From the IMG/VR virus record IMGVR_UViG_3300009537_000040, positions 1 to 43,873 of that record: 43,873 nt of DNA, one strand, 5' to 3'. The translations under genes and the position numbers were made by a program. Positions 36,812-43,815 of this stretch are shown here, in pieces. The stretch comes from a virus. The notes under the pieces are model-generated. The model searched no databases. It saw nothing but the letters and a program-made list of their open reading frames with translations, and was not told the origin of the DNA. Position 1 is the stretch's first letter. Every line of letters begins with the position of its first letter.

Positions 36812-38368
36812 ATGCCAGAAGTGTCATTAGATGAAATAGAGCTTATCGCTTTACCTAAGGAAAAAGTCGGCCCAGTCGGGAATGAGGTTTCTCCTGATGA
36901 GATTGTCTCTCAAGGACAACCATTGGTGCCTCAGCAGCAGGATACAGCTGTTAGAGAAGGTCCTCTTGGAATTATTCCGTCTGATTTCAGGTCGTTTGTT
37001 AAGGAATCTATAGATAGACCATCTGGGTCAATTGATTTGCCTCGGCCAGTAAGACAATTTGCACTACAATCATCTTTACCAATAGCTGGGGCAACGGCTG
37101 GTGGGGCTCTGGGATTGGCTACTGGACCACTAGCCCCACTGGCAGTGCCTGTGCTTGCTGGCGCTGGTGCAGCTGGAGGTGAGATTTTGTCTCAAGAGCT
37201 TGGGATATCGCCAGAAAGCAGGCTAAACCTAATACTTTCCGGCCTTGGGCCATTTTTAGCGCCAGCGGCAAGATTGGTAAAAGGCGGATCCGGGATTTTA
37301 TCTTCCTTGGCACAAAAGGCTCCACCATTCAAAAAGGCTGCGGCCAGAGCAGCTCTAGACGAATTTACAAAACAATCAGGTAGTATAGGAACCAGGATAT
37401 TGTCTGTCCAAAAAGGGCTAATGGCCAGGGAATCTAAAGTGCTGTTTCGTGCTGCGAGAATTAAGAAATCTCCTTTAACATCAACAGATTTCAGAAGAAC
37501 ACAATCAGCCTTAAAGGCACTTGAGAATGAAGCAGATGGCTTTAAGTCGATACCTGAAGGCAGGCAAATCCTAAGATCCATAAAGGCCGTTAGAGATGAT
37601 CTTGGTCTTGCCGTTAAGCGTGACCCAAAAACAGGCAGAATGTTACCAAGGAAACCTGTCGATACAGAAACGCTCGGCAGGGTACGACAGCTGTTAGGTG
37701 CCTCTATCGGTAGATTGGAATCTGAGGCTGGCGTAAAACTTGGATCTGCAAAAAAAACGTTTTCCGCCATGTCCGATGATCTTGACAATATCGCAGTAGC
37801 GCCTGGGCTTAAAGGTGAGGCGGCGATGCTGAGAAGAGCAGCCGGACAGAGGGCTAAACTTGAATTTGCAGTAAAAGATCTGGAAGAAATAGTCTCTAAG
37901 TCCAAAAGCACGATAAAAGGCGAGGGTACAGACATCGTGATAAACGGCAAACAAGTACTTGATAACATTAATAAATTGATAGATCCTAAAAGTCCAAAGT
38001 TTGACAAAAACTTCGCTACGGCCCTAAAAGATGAATTGCCTGAAATAATTGATTTCTTTGGAAAAGTCAACAATCTATCGTCGGCAACTGGGAGTGCTGG
38101 CGGCCCTGGGTCGTTGGTCTATAGGGGTTTAACGGCAGGTTTTGGTGCTACAGTCGGTGGTGTTGTTGGTGGTGGGCCAGGTGGGGTGGCTGGTGCAGTT
38201 TTGGGTGCCCAAGCGCCAGAGCTAATCACTGCTGCGCTTTTATCGCCAACAGGGCGCAAGGTTATGCTTAGGGCCGCACAGGCTGGACAGGGCAGCATAA
38301 ATGACCTCCATTGGGCTATTTTAGGGGAGTTCTTGGCTCAGGCGGCTCCAAAAAGACAAGAACAATAA
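36812..38368 (+). CDS. large internal virion / ejection protein with membrane segments
   Basis: Five hundred and eighteen residues from ATG 36812. Two glycine-zipper hydrophobic blocks, at about residues 88-128 (AGATAGGALGLATGPLAPLA, VPVLAGAGAAGGEI) and near the C-terminus (GFGATVGGVVGGGPGGVAGA), flank a long Lys/Arg/Glu-rich helical middle. This is the pattern of the pore-forming ejection protein of P22-type phages. ATG 36812 follows one base after the previous stop; longer in-frame starts would lie inside the previous gene. Confidence 0.65.
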   Translation: MPEVSLDEIELIALPKEKVGPVGNEVSPDEIVSQGQPLVPQQQDTAVREGPLGIIPSDFRSFVKESIDRPSGSIDLPRPVRQFALQSSLPIAGATAGGALGLATGPLAPLAVPVLAGAGAAGGEILSQELGISPESRLNLILSGLGPFLAPAARLVKGGSGILSSLAQKAPPFKKAAARAALDEFTKQSGSIGTRILSVQKGLMARESKVLFRAARIKKSPLTSTDFRRTQSALKALENEADGFKSIPEGRQILRSIKAVRDDLGLAVKRDPKTGRMLPRKPVDTETLGRVRQLLGASIGRLESEAGVKLGSAKKTFSAMSDDLDNIAVAPGLKGEAAMLRRAAGQRAKLEFAVKDLEEIVSKSKSTIKGEGTDIVINGKQVLDNINKLIDPKSPKFDKNFATALKDELPEIIDFFGKVNNLSSATGSAGGPGSLVYRGLTAGFGATVGGVVGGGPGGVAGAVLGAQAPELITAALLSPTGRKVMLRAAQAGQGSINDLHWAILGEFLAQAAPKRQEQ

Positions 38369-38385
38369 AATGAAAGGCTCATTCT

Positions 38386-38622
38386 ATGACACATCCTGAG
38401 GCGACTGCAGGGCTTTGGAGTTACGCTGGTGTTGTTCTTACGTGTGCAGGTACAGTAGCGACAATATTTTGGTTCATCGTTAGAAGGTGGATAACCAGGG
38501 TCGATTTCAAATTCGATACCATGGACAAGAAGATAGATATTTTAGATAATAAATTGCATGACAATACAAGTGCCGTATCTGCGCTACAGGGGTTTATTGA
38601 GGGATGGCTAAAAAACAAGTAG
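38386..38622 (+). CDS. small membrane protein with coiled coil, holin/spanin candidate
   Basis: Seventy-eight residues. One transmembrane helix (SYAGVVLTCAGTVATIFWFI), then a basic stop-transfer (VRRWITR) and an amphipathic helix (FDTMDKKIDILDNKLHDNTS). It overlaps the lysis peptidase gene by 19 bases. Position directly before the endolysin suggests a holin or holin-associated protein. Many phages carry a similar N-terminal-TM coiled-coil protein in this slot. Confidence 0.55.
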   Translation: MTHPEATAGLWSYAGVVLTCAGTVATIFWFIVRRWITRVDFKFDTMDKKIDILDNKLHDNTSAVSALQGFIEGWLKNK

Positions 38623-38987
38623 ATCGATTCTCAAAAAACTTCACAACCAAAGACTTTCCTATAGGTCAACCATGGTACATGCTTATAAGGAGGCTACAAA
38701 GGGCTAGGGATTTATTCGGTAAGCCTATTCGGATATCTTCTGGTGGCAGGACCAGAAAACACAACAAAACGGTCGGCGGCAAGAAAAACAGCTCCCATAT
38801 TGTTGATTTTAATGGTTATTTCTATGCTGCTGACATCAGATGTCAAAATGACAAAGATCGCTTTGTTCTTCTCAACATACTTTTTCTTGTGGGATTCAAG
38901 AGGATTGGGGTCTATGATAAACATTTACACGTAGACGTGGATATGTCAAAAAACCCGATAAGGTTATGGGTAGAAAAAAGCAAATAA
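38604..38987 (+). CDS. endolysin, peptidase M15 (D-Ala-D-Ala carboxypeptidase-like)
   Basis: One hundred and twenty-seven residues. FTTKDFPIGQPWYMLIRRLQ, RISSGGRTRKHNKTVGGKKN, the metal site SSHIVDFNGYFYAADIRC (H then D) and HLHVDVD match the M15 peptidase zinc ligands, although the loop between H and D is longer than the usual SSHxxGxAxD. It would cleave peptidoglycan cross-bridges at lysis. No signal peptide, so export needs the holin. Confidence 0.75.
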   Translation: MAKKQVDRFSKNFTTKDFPIGQPWYMLIRRLQRARDLFGKPIRISSGGRTRKHNKTVGGKKNSSHIVDFNGYFYAADIRCQNDKDRFVLLNILFLVGFKRIGVYDKHLHVDVDMSKNPIRLWVEKSK

Positions 38988-38998
38988 AGGGGGTTAAT

Positions 38999-39163
38999 AT
39001 GCTAAAAGGTCTTAAAAGTTGGACCGATACGAGTGAGGGTACGCTTACTGTTGTAGGGACTGTCCTGGCGGCAATATTACCTGACTTCCCTGCCGAGGCG
39101 TTCTATACGCTAATTGCCTATATTGTGGGGCGTTCTTGGGTAAAATCAAGAGGCAAGGGGTAG
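38999..39163 (+). CDS. holin-like membrane protein
   Basis: Fifty-four residues from ATG 38999 with GGGGGT upstream. LTVVGTVLAAILPDFPAEAF and YTLIAYIVGRSW give two hydrophobic segments separated by a Pro/Glu turn, with a basic end (KSRGKG), as in small class II holins. It is adjacent to the endolysin. It could be the holin instead of, or together with, the gene at 38386. Confidence 0.55.
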   Translation: MLKGLKSWTDTSEGTLTVVGTVLAAILPDFPAEAFYTLIAYIVGRSWVKSRGKG

Positions 39164-39342
39164 AAAATACCTGCCTAAAGTGTGCTGGACTCATTGTGAC
39201 AGAAAGGCTACCCTTCACCCAAATCATACAGCTCCGATGCGTTATGTGCTCGACCGTCATAGATGATGTTATAATGTTAAACCGCATCTTCGGGGCAAAA
39301 CCGCACAAAAAAATGGAAAGAGAATACGCCACGATGGTCTGA
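39136..39342 (+). CDS. small zinc-ribbon protein
   Basis: Sixty-eight residues from a TTG at 39136 overlapping the previous gene by 28 bases. NTCLKCAGLIVTERLPF and LRCVMCSTVIDDV give two C-x2-C pairs 18 residues apart, a standard zinc ribbon. The C-terminus is basic (FGAKPHKKMEREYATMV). The start is uncertain. A nucleic-acid-binding or regulatory role is possible; it is the last gene of the late block. Confidence 0.5.
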   Translation: MGKIKRQGVENTCLKCAGLIVTERLPFTQIIQLRCVMCSTVIDDVIMLNRIFGAKPHKKMEREYATMV

Positions 39343-39366
39343 GAAATCAGCCCATGAAAATTCCTC

Positions 39367-39395
39367 TTGACATCGCTTGGATTATAGTGTACTGT
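39367..39395 (+). promoter_or_regulatory. sigma70-type rightward promoter of the recombination module
   Basis: TTGACA (39367-39372), a 17-base spacer, TACTGT (39390-39395). It lies in the only sizeable gap of this region and points into the micro-protein, Mgm101-type, exonuclease and RusA genes, separating them from the lysis block. Confidence 0.55.
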
Positions 39396-39402
39396 CTGGA
39401 TT

Positions 39403-39738
39403 GTGAATCAGATGTGTACGATATCCCAGCACATAGAGAAAAATAGATACCCGCGAAGGGATTCCTATATCAGGAACGGTATAGGGGGTCATCCGTACAC
39501 GCCCATTCACATCCCCATCCGCGGGTATTTTTGTCTTAACGGAGGACCTATGTTGATGCCTGGGGATAGGTACGCGCATATTAACGGAATTACCGTTTTC
39601 GCTATCAGCAAACTAAGTGACTTCAATGTCCATGCGGTTTGTGAAGATGAACGATTGTGCGGAAACACGGTTATTATGTCACGCCCAGTATTTGAGAATG
39701 CCATAGAAAATGGGATGTACCATAAACTTCTTGATTGA
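39403..39738 (+). CDS. hypothetical early protein, start uncertain
   Basis: The frame is open for 111 residues from a GTG at 39403, or from ATG 39412 (MCTISQHIEKNRYPRRDSYI). The best ribosome site (GGAGGACCT) precedes ATG 39550, which would give 62 residues: MLMPGDRYAHINGITVFAIS, KLSDFNVHAVCEDERLCGNT. The first 45 codons hold a 9-bp inverted repeat and may be a leader instead of coding. No family recognised. Confidence 0.45.
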   Translation: MNQMCTISQHIEKNRYPRRDSYIRNGIGGHPYTPIHIPIRGYFCLNGGPMLMPGDRYAHINGITVFAISKLSDFNVHAVCEDERLCGNTVIMSRPVFENAIENGMYHKLLD

Positions 39739-39748
39739 AGGAGGCAGC

Positions 39749-39841
39749 ATGACTATCGATGTCGGTTTAGTGATAGCGTTTGTTGTGTTTGGTTTGTTTA
39801 TCTATTTTCTATGTGCGTTTCTTAAGGGAATTCGACCATGA
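39749..39841 (+). CDS. micro membrane protein
   Basis: Thirty residues with AAGGAGGCAGC before the ATG. It reads MTIDVGLVIAFVVFGLFIYF, then LCAFLKGIRP: a single transmembrane helix with a basic C-terminus. The stop overlaps the next ATG (ATGA). It was found by translation of the gap; unknown family. Confidence 0.5.
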   Translation: MTIDVGLVIAFVVFGLFIYFLCAFLKGIRP

Positions 39842-39936
39842 AAGGACAGATACCGATATCGCATCTTTTTGTTATGTGTGTCTTGAGTGGATCGCTTTTC
39901 TTGGTGGCGCTATGGATACTGATGAAGACTATTTAA
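39838..39936 (+). CDS. second micro membrane protein
   Basis: Thirty-two residues starting in an ATGA overlap. It reads MKGQIPISHLFVMCVLSGSL, then FLVALWILMKTI, one transmembrane helix running almost to the end. Together with the gene before, it makes a coupled pair of tiny membrane proteins; the next gene starts within it at 39912. Unknown family. Confidence 0.45.
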   Translation: MKGQIPISHLFVMCVLSGSLFLVALWILMKTI

Positions 39937-40058
39937 TATCTGGCGTATGTCATTGCGGTGAATGTGACTCAAACGGATACCCAACCTGCAATTACCTACA
40001 ACAAAAAGAATACCTAGAAGACTACCTAAAAGATAAAATGGAGGATGATCATGGATGA
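39912..40058 (+). CDS. small Cys-rich acidic protein
   Basis: Forty-eight residues from ATG 39912. MDTDEDYLISGVCHCGECDS, then CNYLQQKEYLEDYLKDKMED. The C-x-C-x2-C...C cluster suggests metal binding. An upstream in-frame extension reads the two micro membrane genes in another frame and is not favoured. Its end overlaps the annealing-protein start. Confidence 0.5.
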   Translation: MDTDEDYLISGVCHCGECDSNGYPTCNYLQQKEYLEDYLKDKMEDDHG

Positions 40059-41220
40059 GCATGTCCTTACAGAAAAAGAGATAAGCGAGGCGATCCCCGC
40101 AGAAGAAGGGCCATCAGAAGGTTACACTGACATACAAGAAGTACGGGACCTGGATGTCATCGCATCACAAAACAAAGGCGATATTCCTGGTATTTACAAA
40201 GGGGTGTCAACGCATGAATTTAATGACAAACAAAAAGACATCCTTGCAACTAACATCCCAAGCGAAGACATTGACATTCTTCCAACTGGAGAGGTCTTTG
40301 TTTCGCAGGTGAGATACAGGAGAATCCTAAACGCGGCATTCGGTCCTGGTGCATGGGCGATTATTCCAACCTCCAAACCAACGCTTTCTGGAAATACTAT
40401 TATTTGTGGCTATGCCATGTTTGTGAACGGAAAGTTTGTGAGTTATTCTATGGGTGAGCAGGATTACCATAAGGACAATCCTAGAACATCCTATGCAACA
40501 GCACTGGAGGCTACAAAAAGCAATGCCCTAACAAGGTGCTGCAAGGATCTGGGAATTGCATCGGAATGTTGGGACAAACGTTTTACTGAGACATTTAAAA
40601 AACAATGGTGCGTTAGGGTGTGGTGCGATGAGAAGGGAAAATCAAGGCCTAGATGGCGGAGAAAAGATTCTGAGCCATTTTATAACGAGACAGGTTTTGT
40701 AGAAACACCAATGGCCAAAAAAGTTGTTATTAAACAAGATGAATTGTTGGGGAAAGAAACACCGCCTAATGAGTCTGACTTTATAACGCCAGGGCAGGTT
40801 AAGCGTTTCCAGGCAATTGCGAGCGGTTCCAAGTGGAGCGATACACAAGTAAAGGAATTTTTAAACGTAAAATATGGTATTAACTCGTCTAAAAGGATAC
40901 TAAAAAGGGATTACGAGGAGGCGTGTAATATTGTGAGCTTGCCGGTCTTTGAAAGCGCTGATGAGACAGAACCCAAAACAGATAAACCGCTGGATCTTAG
41001 GGCCAAACTTGAAAATGCTCTTATGGAACTGGAAAAGATTACAGGTACGCATTGGATGGACCTTCTTCGTGAATACTCTTATGAGCTAAAAAACGGCAAA
41101 AAGTATGAAGCCACAACAATGGAGGAGGTTATGCAACGAAATGATCTAGGGCAATCCGCATGGGCAGAGTCAACATACAAAAAAGTGGTTTTCGCTATAA
41201 ACGAAGCGCAGCTCCAATGA
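40051..41220 (+). CDS. Mgm101-type (Rad52-like) single-strand annealing protein
   Basis: Three hundred and eighty-nine residues from ATG 40051, placed 6 bases after GGAGG. The core YRRILNAAFGPGAWAIIPTS, VSYSMGEQDYHKDN, SYATALEATKSNALTRCCKD and LGIASECWDKRFTETFKKQW follows the landmarks of yeast mitochondrial Mgm101, a Rad52-like annealase. A C-terminal extension of about 160 residues includes FITPGQVKRFQAIASGSKWS, similar to single-strand-binding tails of RecT/Erf-type proteins. With the exonuclease that follows it forms a recombination pair like Red beta/exo. Confidence 0.82.
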   Translation: MDEHVLTEKEISEAIPAEEGPSEGYTDIQEVRDLDVIASQNKGDIPGIYKGVSTHEFNDKQKDILATNIPSEDIDILPTGEVFVSQVRYRRILNAAFGPGAWAIIPTSKPTLSGNTIICGYAMFVNGKFVSYSMGEQDYHKDNPRTSYATALEATKSNALTRCCKDLGIASECWDKRFTETFKKQWCVRVWCDEKGKSRPRWRRKDSEPFYNETGFVETPMAKKVVIKQDELLGKETPPNESDFITPGQVKRFQAIASGSKWSDTQVKEFLNVKYGINSSKRILKRDYEEACNIVSLPVFESADETEPKTDKPLDLRAKLENALMELEKITGTHWMDLLREYSYELKNGKKYEATTMEEVMQRNDLGQSAWAESTYKKVVFAINEAQLQ

Positions 41221-41987
41221 GTCGAGACGGAGACAGGTATTACGAAATAGACGGAGAGAAATATTCTTCTGTTACCACCAACCTTTCTGTAATCGACAAG
41301 AGTGGCGCGCTTATACCGTGGGCAGTAAACCAGGAAAGAGAAGCTATAAAGAGGGCCTTTTTTAGCGTTAGCCAAGATGATTATATGTGGAATGACGTTA
41401 TTGATAGGCTGGGAGACCAAAAAGAATACATAAAGAAATCAAACGAGGCAAAAAACATAGGGTCAAAAGCACACGATTGGATAGAATGGTACACCAAGCA
41501 AGTCTTATTGGGGCAGCGATCGGAGTTGGAAATGAAAGAACCCGAAATCCCGCCTGAGTCCAGGATTGCTATAGATGCATGGCTAAGATGGGTTATTGAT
41601 TGGCAATTCGTACCGCTAGAGGCAGAGCAAACCGTGTGTTCTAAGGTAAGGGGGTATGCTGGCACGAAGGATTTTAGGGCATCCGTTAAAATCCCACCAG
41701 GATTCAGCGACAAACACACAGAAGGACCAGTTGTGGCATTAGGTGATTACAAAACCGGGAAAAGAATATACCCAGAAGCCTATCTGCAAAATGTAGCATA
41801 TAGGTATGCTGATAGAGAGATGGGAAATGAATCTCAGATTGGGCTGATTGTCAGGCTGCCCAAGACAGAAGAAGATCCCAACTTTGAAGTCAAGATAGTG
41901 CCTGAGTGGGGCACTTTAGACGAAATGATAGAAGATTTCATGGCCGTTAAACGAACATGGGAATGGACGAGGAGAAAATTCCAATGA
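41217..41987 (+). CDS. PD-(D/E)XK exonuclease (RecB/Cas4-like, recombination partner)
   Basis: Two hundred and fifty-six residues from ATG 41217 (ATGA overlap). GSKAHDWIEWY gives the His-containing entry helix, PLEAEQTVCSKVRGYAGTKD the first acid, VVALGDYKTGKRI the D-x-K core and EAYLQNVAYRYAD the QxxxY helix: the PDDEXK_1 order of RecB-type and viral exonucleases. It would resect double-strand ends to make 3' tails for the annealing protein. Confidence 0.82.
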   Translation: MSRDGDRYYEIDGEKYSSVTTNLSVIDKSGALIPWAVNQEREAIKRAFFSVSQDDYMWNDVIDRLGDQKEYIKKSNEAKNIGSKAHDWIEWYTKQVLLGQRSELEMKEPEIPPESRIAIDAWLRWVIDWQFVPLEAEQTVCSKVRGYAGTKDFRASVKIPPGFSDKHTEGPVVALGDYKTGKRIYPEAYLQNVAYRYADREMGNESQIGLIVRLPKTEEDPNFEVKIVPEWGTLDEMIEDFMAVKRTWEWTRRKFQ

Positions 41988-42145
41988 GCTGTAAGGCGAA
42001 ACTTAAGCTGTCGCTTCACCTTCTTAATGAATTTGTCAAGGAAAGCGAAAGACAAAACAGAGAAATCACGTATTTAAAAAGCTTTATCATTCACCTAGAA
42101 AACAAACTTGCTGGTATCAGAAGCAAAGAGTTTAGCAAGAAATAA
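41984..42145 (+). CDS. small coiled-coil protein
   Basis: Fifty-three residues from ATG 41984 (ATGA overlap, upstream GAGGAGAAAA). It reads MSCKAKLKLSLHLLNEFVKE, then REITYLKSFIIHLENKLAGI. A single amphipathic basic helix that could dimerise. No family recognised. Confidence 0.5.
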   Translation: MSCKAKLKLSLHLLNEFVKESERQNREITYLKSFIIHLENKLAGIRSKEFSKK

Positions 42146-42146
42146 A

Positions 42147-42230
42147 ATGTCGTCAATCCCAACACAAAGATCGCTGAAATACTTAAGAAAACAAGGCTAT
42201 AAAGACATTTCCTATTACCCTGGTAAATGA
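42147..42230 (+). CDS. truncated TPTQRSL-type nuclease fragment
   Basis: Twenty-seven residues one base after the previous stop: MSSIPTQRSLKYLRKQGYKD, then ISYYPGK. The PTQRSLxYLRxQGY start is the conserved N-terminus of a small phage PD-(D/E)XK-like family, whose catalytic part (normally after a KWNP-like motif) is missing here. It is either a decayed remnant or a shortened derivative. Unlikely to be enzymatically active. Confidence 0.45.
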   Translation: MSSIPTQRSLKYLRKQGYKDISYYPGK

Positions 42231-42258
42231 AAAATTCGATGATGAACCTGATTGACGC

Positions 42259-42615
42259 ATGACGCTATTTGGCGTAATGTATTCAATGAAAAATTCACGG
42301 ATGCTTATCACAAACAAGGCTACCGGCAAAACTGTCCCCATCATGAAATCTGATAGACAGCTGGCATTTAAGAATTTCATCATACAAGCAAAATCCCAAT
42401 GGAATAATCTCCCGCCGCTTCCTGAACCTGTATCATTAAAAGCCACTATTTTCTATCCTTCCAAGCGATCAGATTTAGATGATGCCATGCTCATGGATGT
42501 TATTGAAAAGTCTGGCATTGTTCAAAATGATAGACATATTTGGCACAAGATAATCACTAAAGCAATCAGCCGTGATAATCCGCGTGTTGAATTTGATGTG
42601 AGTCCAATAGAATGA
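42259..42615 (+). CDS. rusA: RusA-type Holliday junction resolvase
   Basis: One hundred and eighteen residues. LKATIFYPSKRSDLDDAMLM supplies the metal-binding Asp cluster, followed by DVIEKSGIVQNDRHIWHKI, matching the RusA pattern of DLDN...L.DAL...GVI.DD..I; here the Asn is Asp (DLDDAM). RusA dimers cut recombination intermediates in phage DNA and help clear branches before packaging. It follows the annealing/exonuclease pair. Confidence 0.78.
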   Translation: MTLFGVMYSMKNSRMLITNKATGKTVPIMKSDRQLAFKNFIIQAKSQWNNLPPLPEPVSLKATIFYPSKRSDLDDAMLMDVIEKSGIVQNDRHIWHKIITKAISRDNPRVEFDVSPIE

Positions 42616-42698
42616 CCCCCGATCATCTACATAGAAATCCTGGGAGGGAAATCGACCTGGTGGTTACACTAGGGATAAAGAGATGGTCGGGGGGATGA
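42612..42698 (+). CDS. very small protein, possible truncated homologue
   Basis: Twenty-eight residues in an ATGA overlap with rusA and a second ATGA overlap with the methyltransferase. It reads MTPDHLHRNPGREIDLVVTL, then GIKRWSGG. The EIDxxVxxxxxxW layout recalls the first helix of the ABA-sandwich protein family, but too little is present to claim it. Could also be only a coupling peptide. Confidence 0.35.
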   Translation: MTPDHLHRNPGREIDLVVTLGIKRWSGG

Positions 42699-43723
42699 GG
42701 AAACCGTACTACGATCATGCAGGAATCACTATTTATCACGGGGATGCGCTCACGATCCTAAAAGAAATGGAAGCTGAATCAATAAATTGTGTTATTACCA
42801 GCCCACCCTATTGGGGGTTGCGAGATTATGGGATTGACGGGCAATTAGGGTTAGAGGCTACGCCGGAATTGTATGTTTCTAAAATGCTCAAGGTATTTCA
42901 AGAAATCAGGCGAGTCCTAAAAACAGATGGCACGGTGTGGCTAAACTTGGGAGATAGTTATTTCGGCAGCGGGCAGGGTTGGAGTAAAAATAAGATTCAT
43001 GCGGAAGGTAAACAGGCAAGCAATAGAGGGAGCGTTAAAAGGACATGGCTTGCTGGCTACGGATATTCAAAACCTCCAGGATATATTTCTTCTAAGCAGC
43101 CCAAGGGTCTCAAACCCAAAGACCTTGTAGGCATCCCGTGGCGCGTAGCCTTCGCCCTACAAACCGATGGTTGGTGGTTAAGATCGGATATTATTTGGGC
43201 CAAGCCTAATCCAATGCCTGAGTCGGTTGCCGATAGGCCGACAAAAACCCATGAGTATATATTCCTTTTGACAAAGTCAAAGAAATATTACTTTGACCAG
43301 AATTCTGTAAAAACTCTATCAAGGTATCCAGAAGGACCAAACTCCCCAGATAAAATTAAATCTCCTTATGGTCAAGGTTTCTCTCGACGATCGGATAAAC
43401 AGACTGGATTCAATGAACGATGGGATCAAATGTCAAAGCAAGAACAACGGTCGAATGGCGCAAACATCAGGACAGTTTGGAATATTGCCACTATGCCCTA
43501 TCTAGAAGCCCATTTTGCGACATTCCCAGAAAAGCTAATCGAGCCCTGCATATTGGCTGGATGTCCATCGGGGGGGGTTGTTTTAGATCCGTTTTCAGGA
43601 TCCGGGACAGCCCTTGCTGTCAGTAAACGGTTAGGGAGGTTAGGCATTGGAATAGAACTAAAAAAAGACTATATCAATTTGTCAAAAAAACGATTAAGTC
43701 AAGAAGTGCTGGATTTAAAATAA
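42695..43723 (+). CDS. DNA (N6-adenine or N4-cytosine) methyltransferase
   Basis: About 342 residues (346 if ATG 42683 is used). IYHGDALTILKEMEAESINC, CVITSPPYWGLRDYG (the catalytic SPPY motif) and, near the C-terminus, VLDPFSGSGTALAVSKRLGR (the SAM-binding FxGxG motif) are in the order of beta-class amino-methyltransferases. KPKDLVGIPWRVAFALQTDG and WWLRSDIIWAKPNPMPES are typical of phage solitary enzymes. No restriction endonuclease is beside it, so it may protect phage DNA from host restriction. Confidence 0.85.
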   Translation: MRKPYYDHAGITIYHGDALTILKEMEAESINCVITSPPYWGLRDYGIDGQLGLEATPELYVSKMLKVFQEIRRVLKTDGTVWLNLGDSYFGSGQGWSKNKIHAEGKQASNRGSVKRTWLAGYGYSKPPGYISSKQPKGLKPKDLVGIPWRVAFALQTDGWWLRSDIIWAKPNPMPESVADRPTKTHEYIFLLTKSKKYYFDQNSVKTLSRYPEGPNSPDKIKSPYGQGFSRRSDKQTGFNERWDQMSKQEQRSNGANIRTVWNIATMPYLEAHFATFPEKLIEPCILAGCPSGGVVLDPFSGSGTALAVSKRLGRLGIGIELKKDYINLSKKRLSQEVLDLK

Positions 43724-43801
43724 GGCCCGCCCCTAGCCTTAGATAGGGGTAATCTTCGACCGAGACCGGGCCGGCTTCGGAGAGTCACCAGGTCGGCTCG
43801 G
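43724..43801 (+). other. GC-rich structured intergenic element
   Basis: Nested inverted repeats: GGCCCG (43724-43729) with CGGGCC downstream, an inner hairpin CCCCTA-GCCTTAGA-TAGGGG, and ACCGAG pairing with CTCGGT near the end. The segment follows the methyltransferase stop and lacks a T-run, so it is not a plain terminator. A folded non-coding RNA or recognition site is possible. Confidence 0.45.
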
Positions 43802-43815
43802 TGGAATTATAGGAA

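Noticed and set aside
37192-38073. 293-codon minus-strand frame
   Set aside because: Antisense shadow of the large ejection protein; Ser/Leu-rich translation with no motif.
42231-42266. An 11-codon peptide before rusA
   Set aside because: It has no ribosome site and is too short to support; probably chance.
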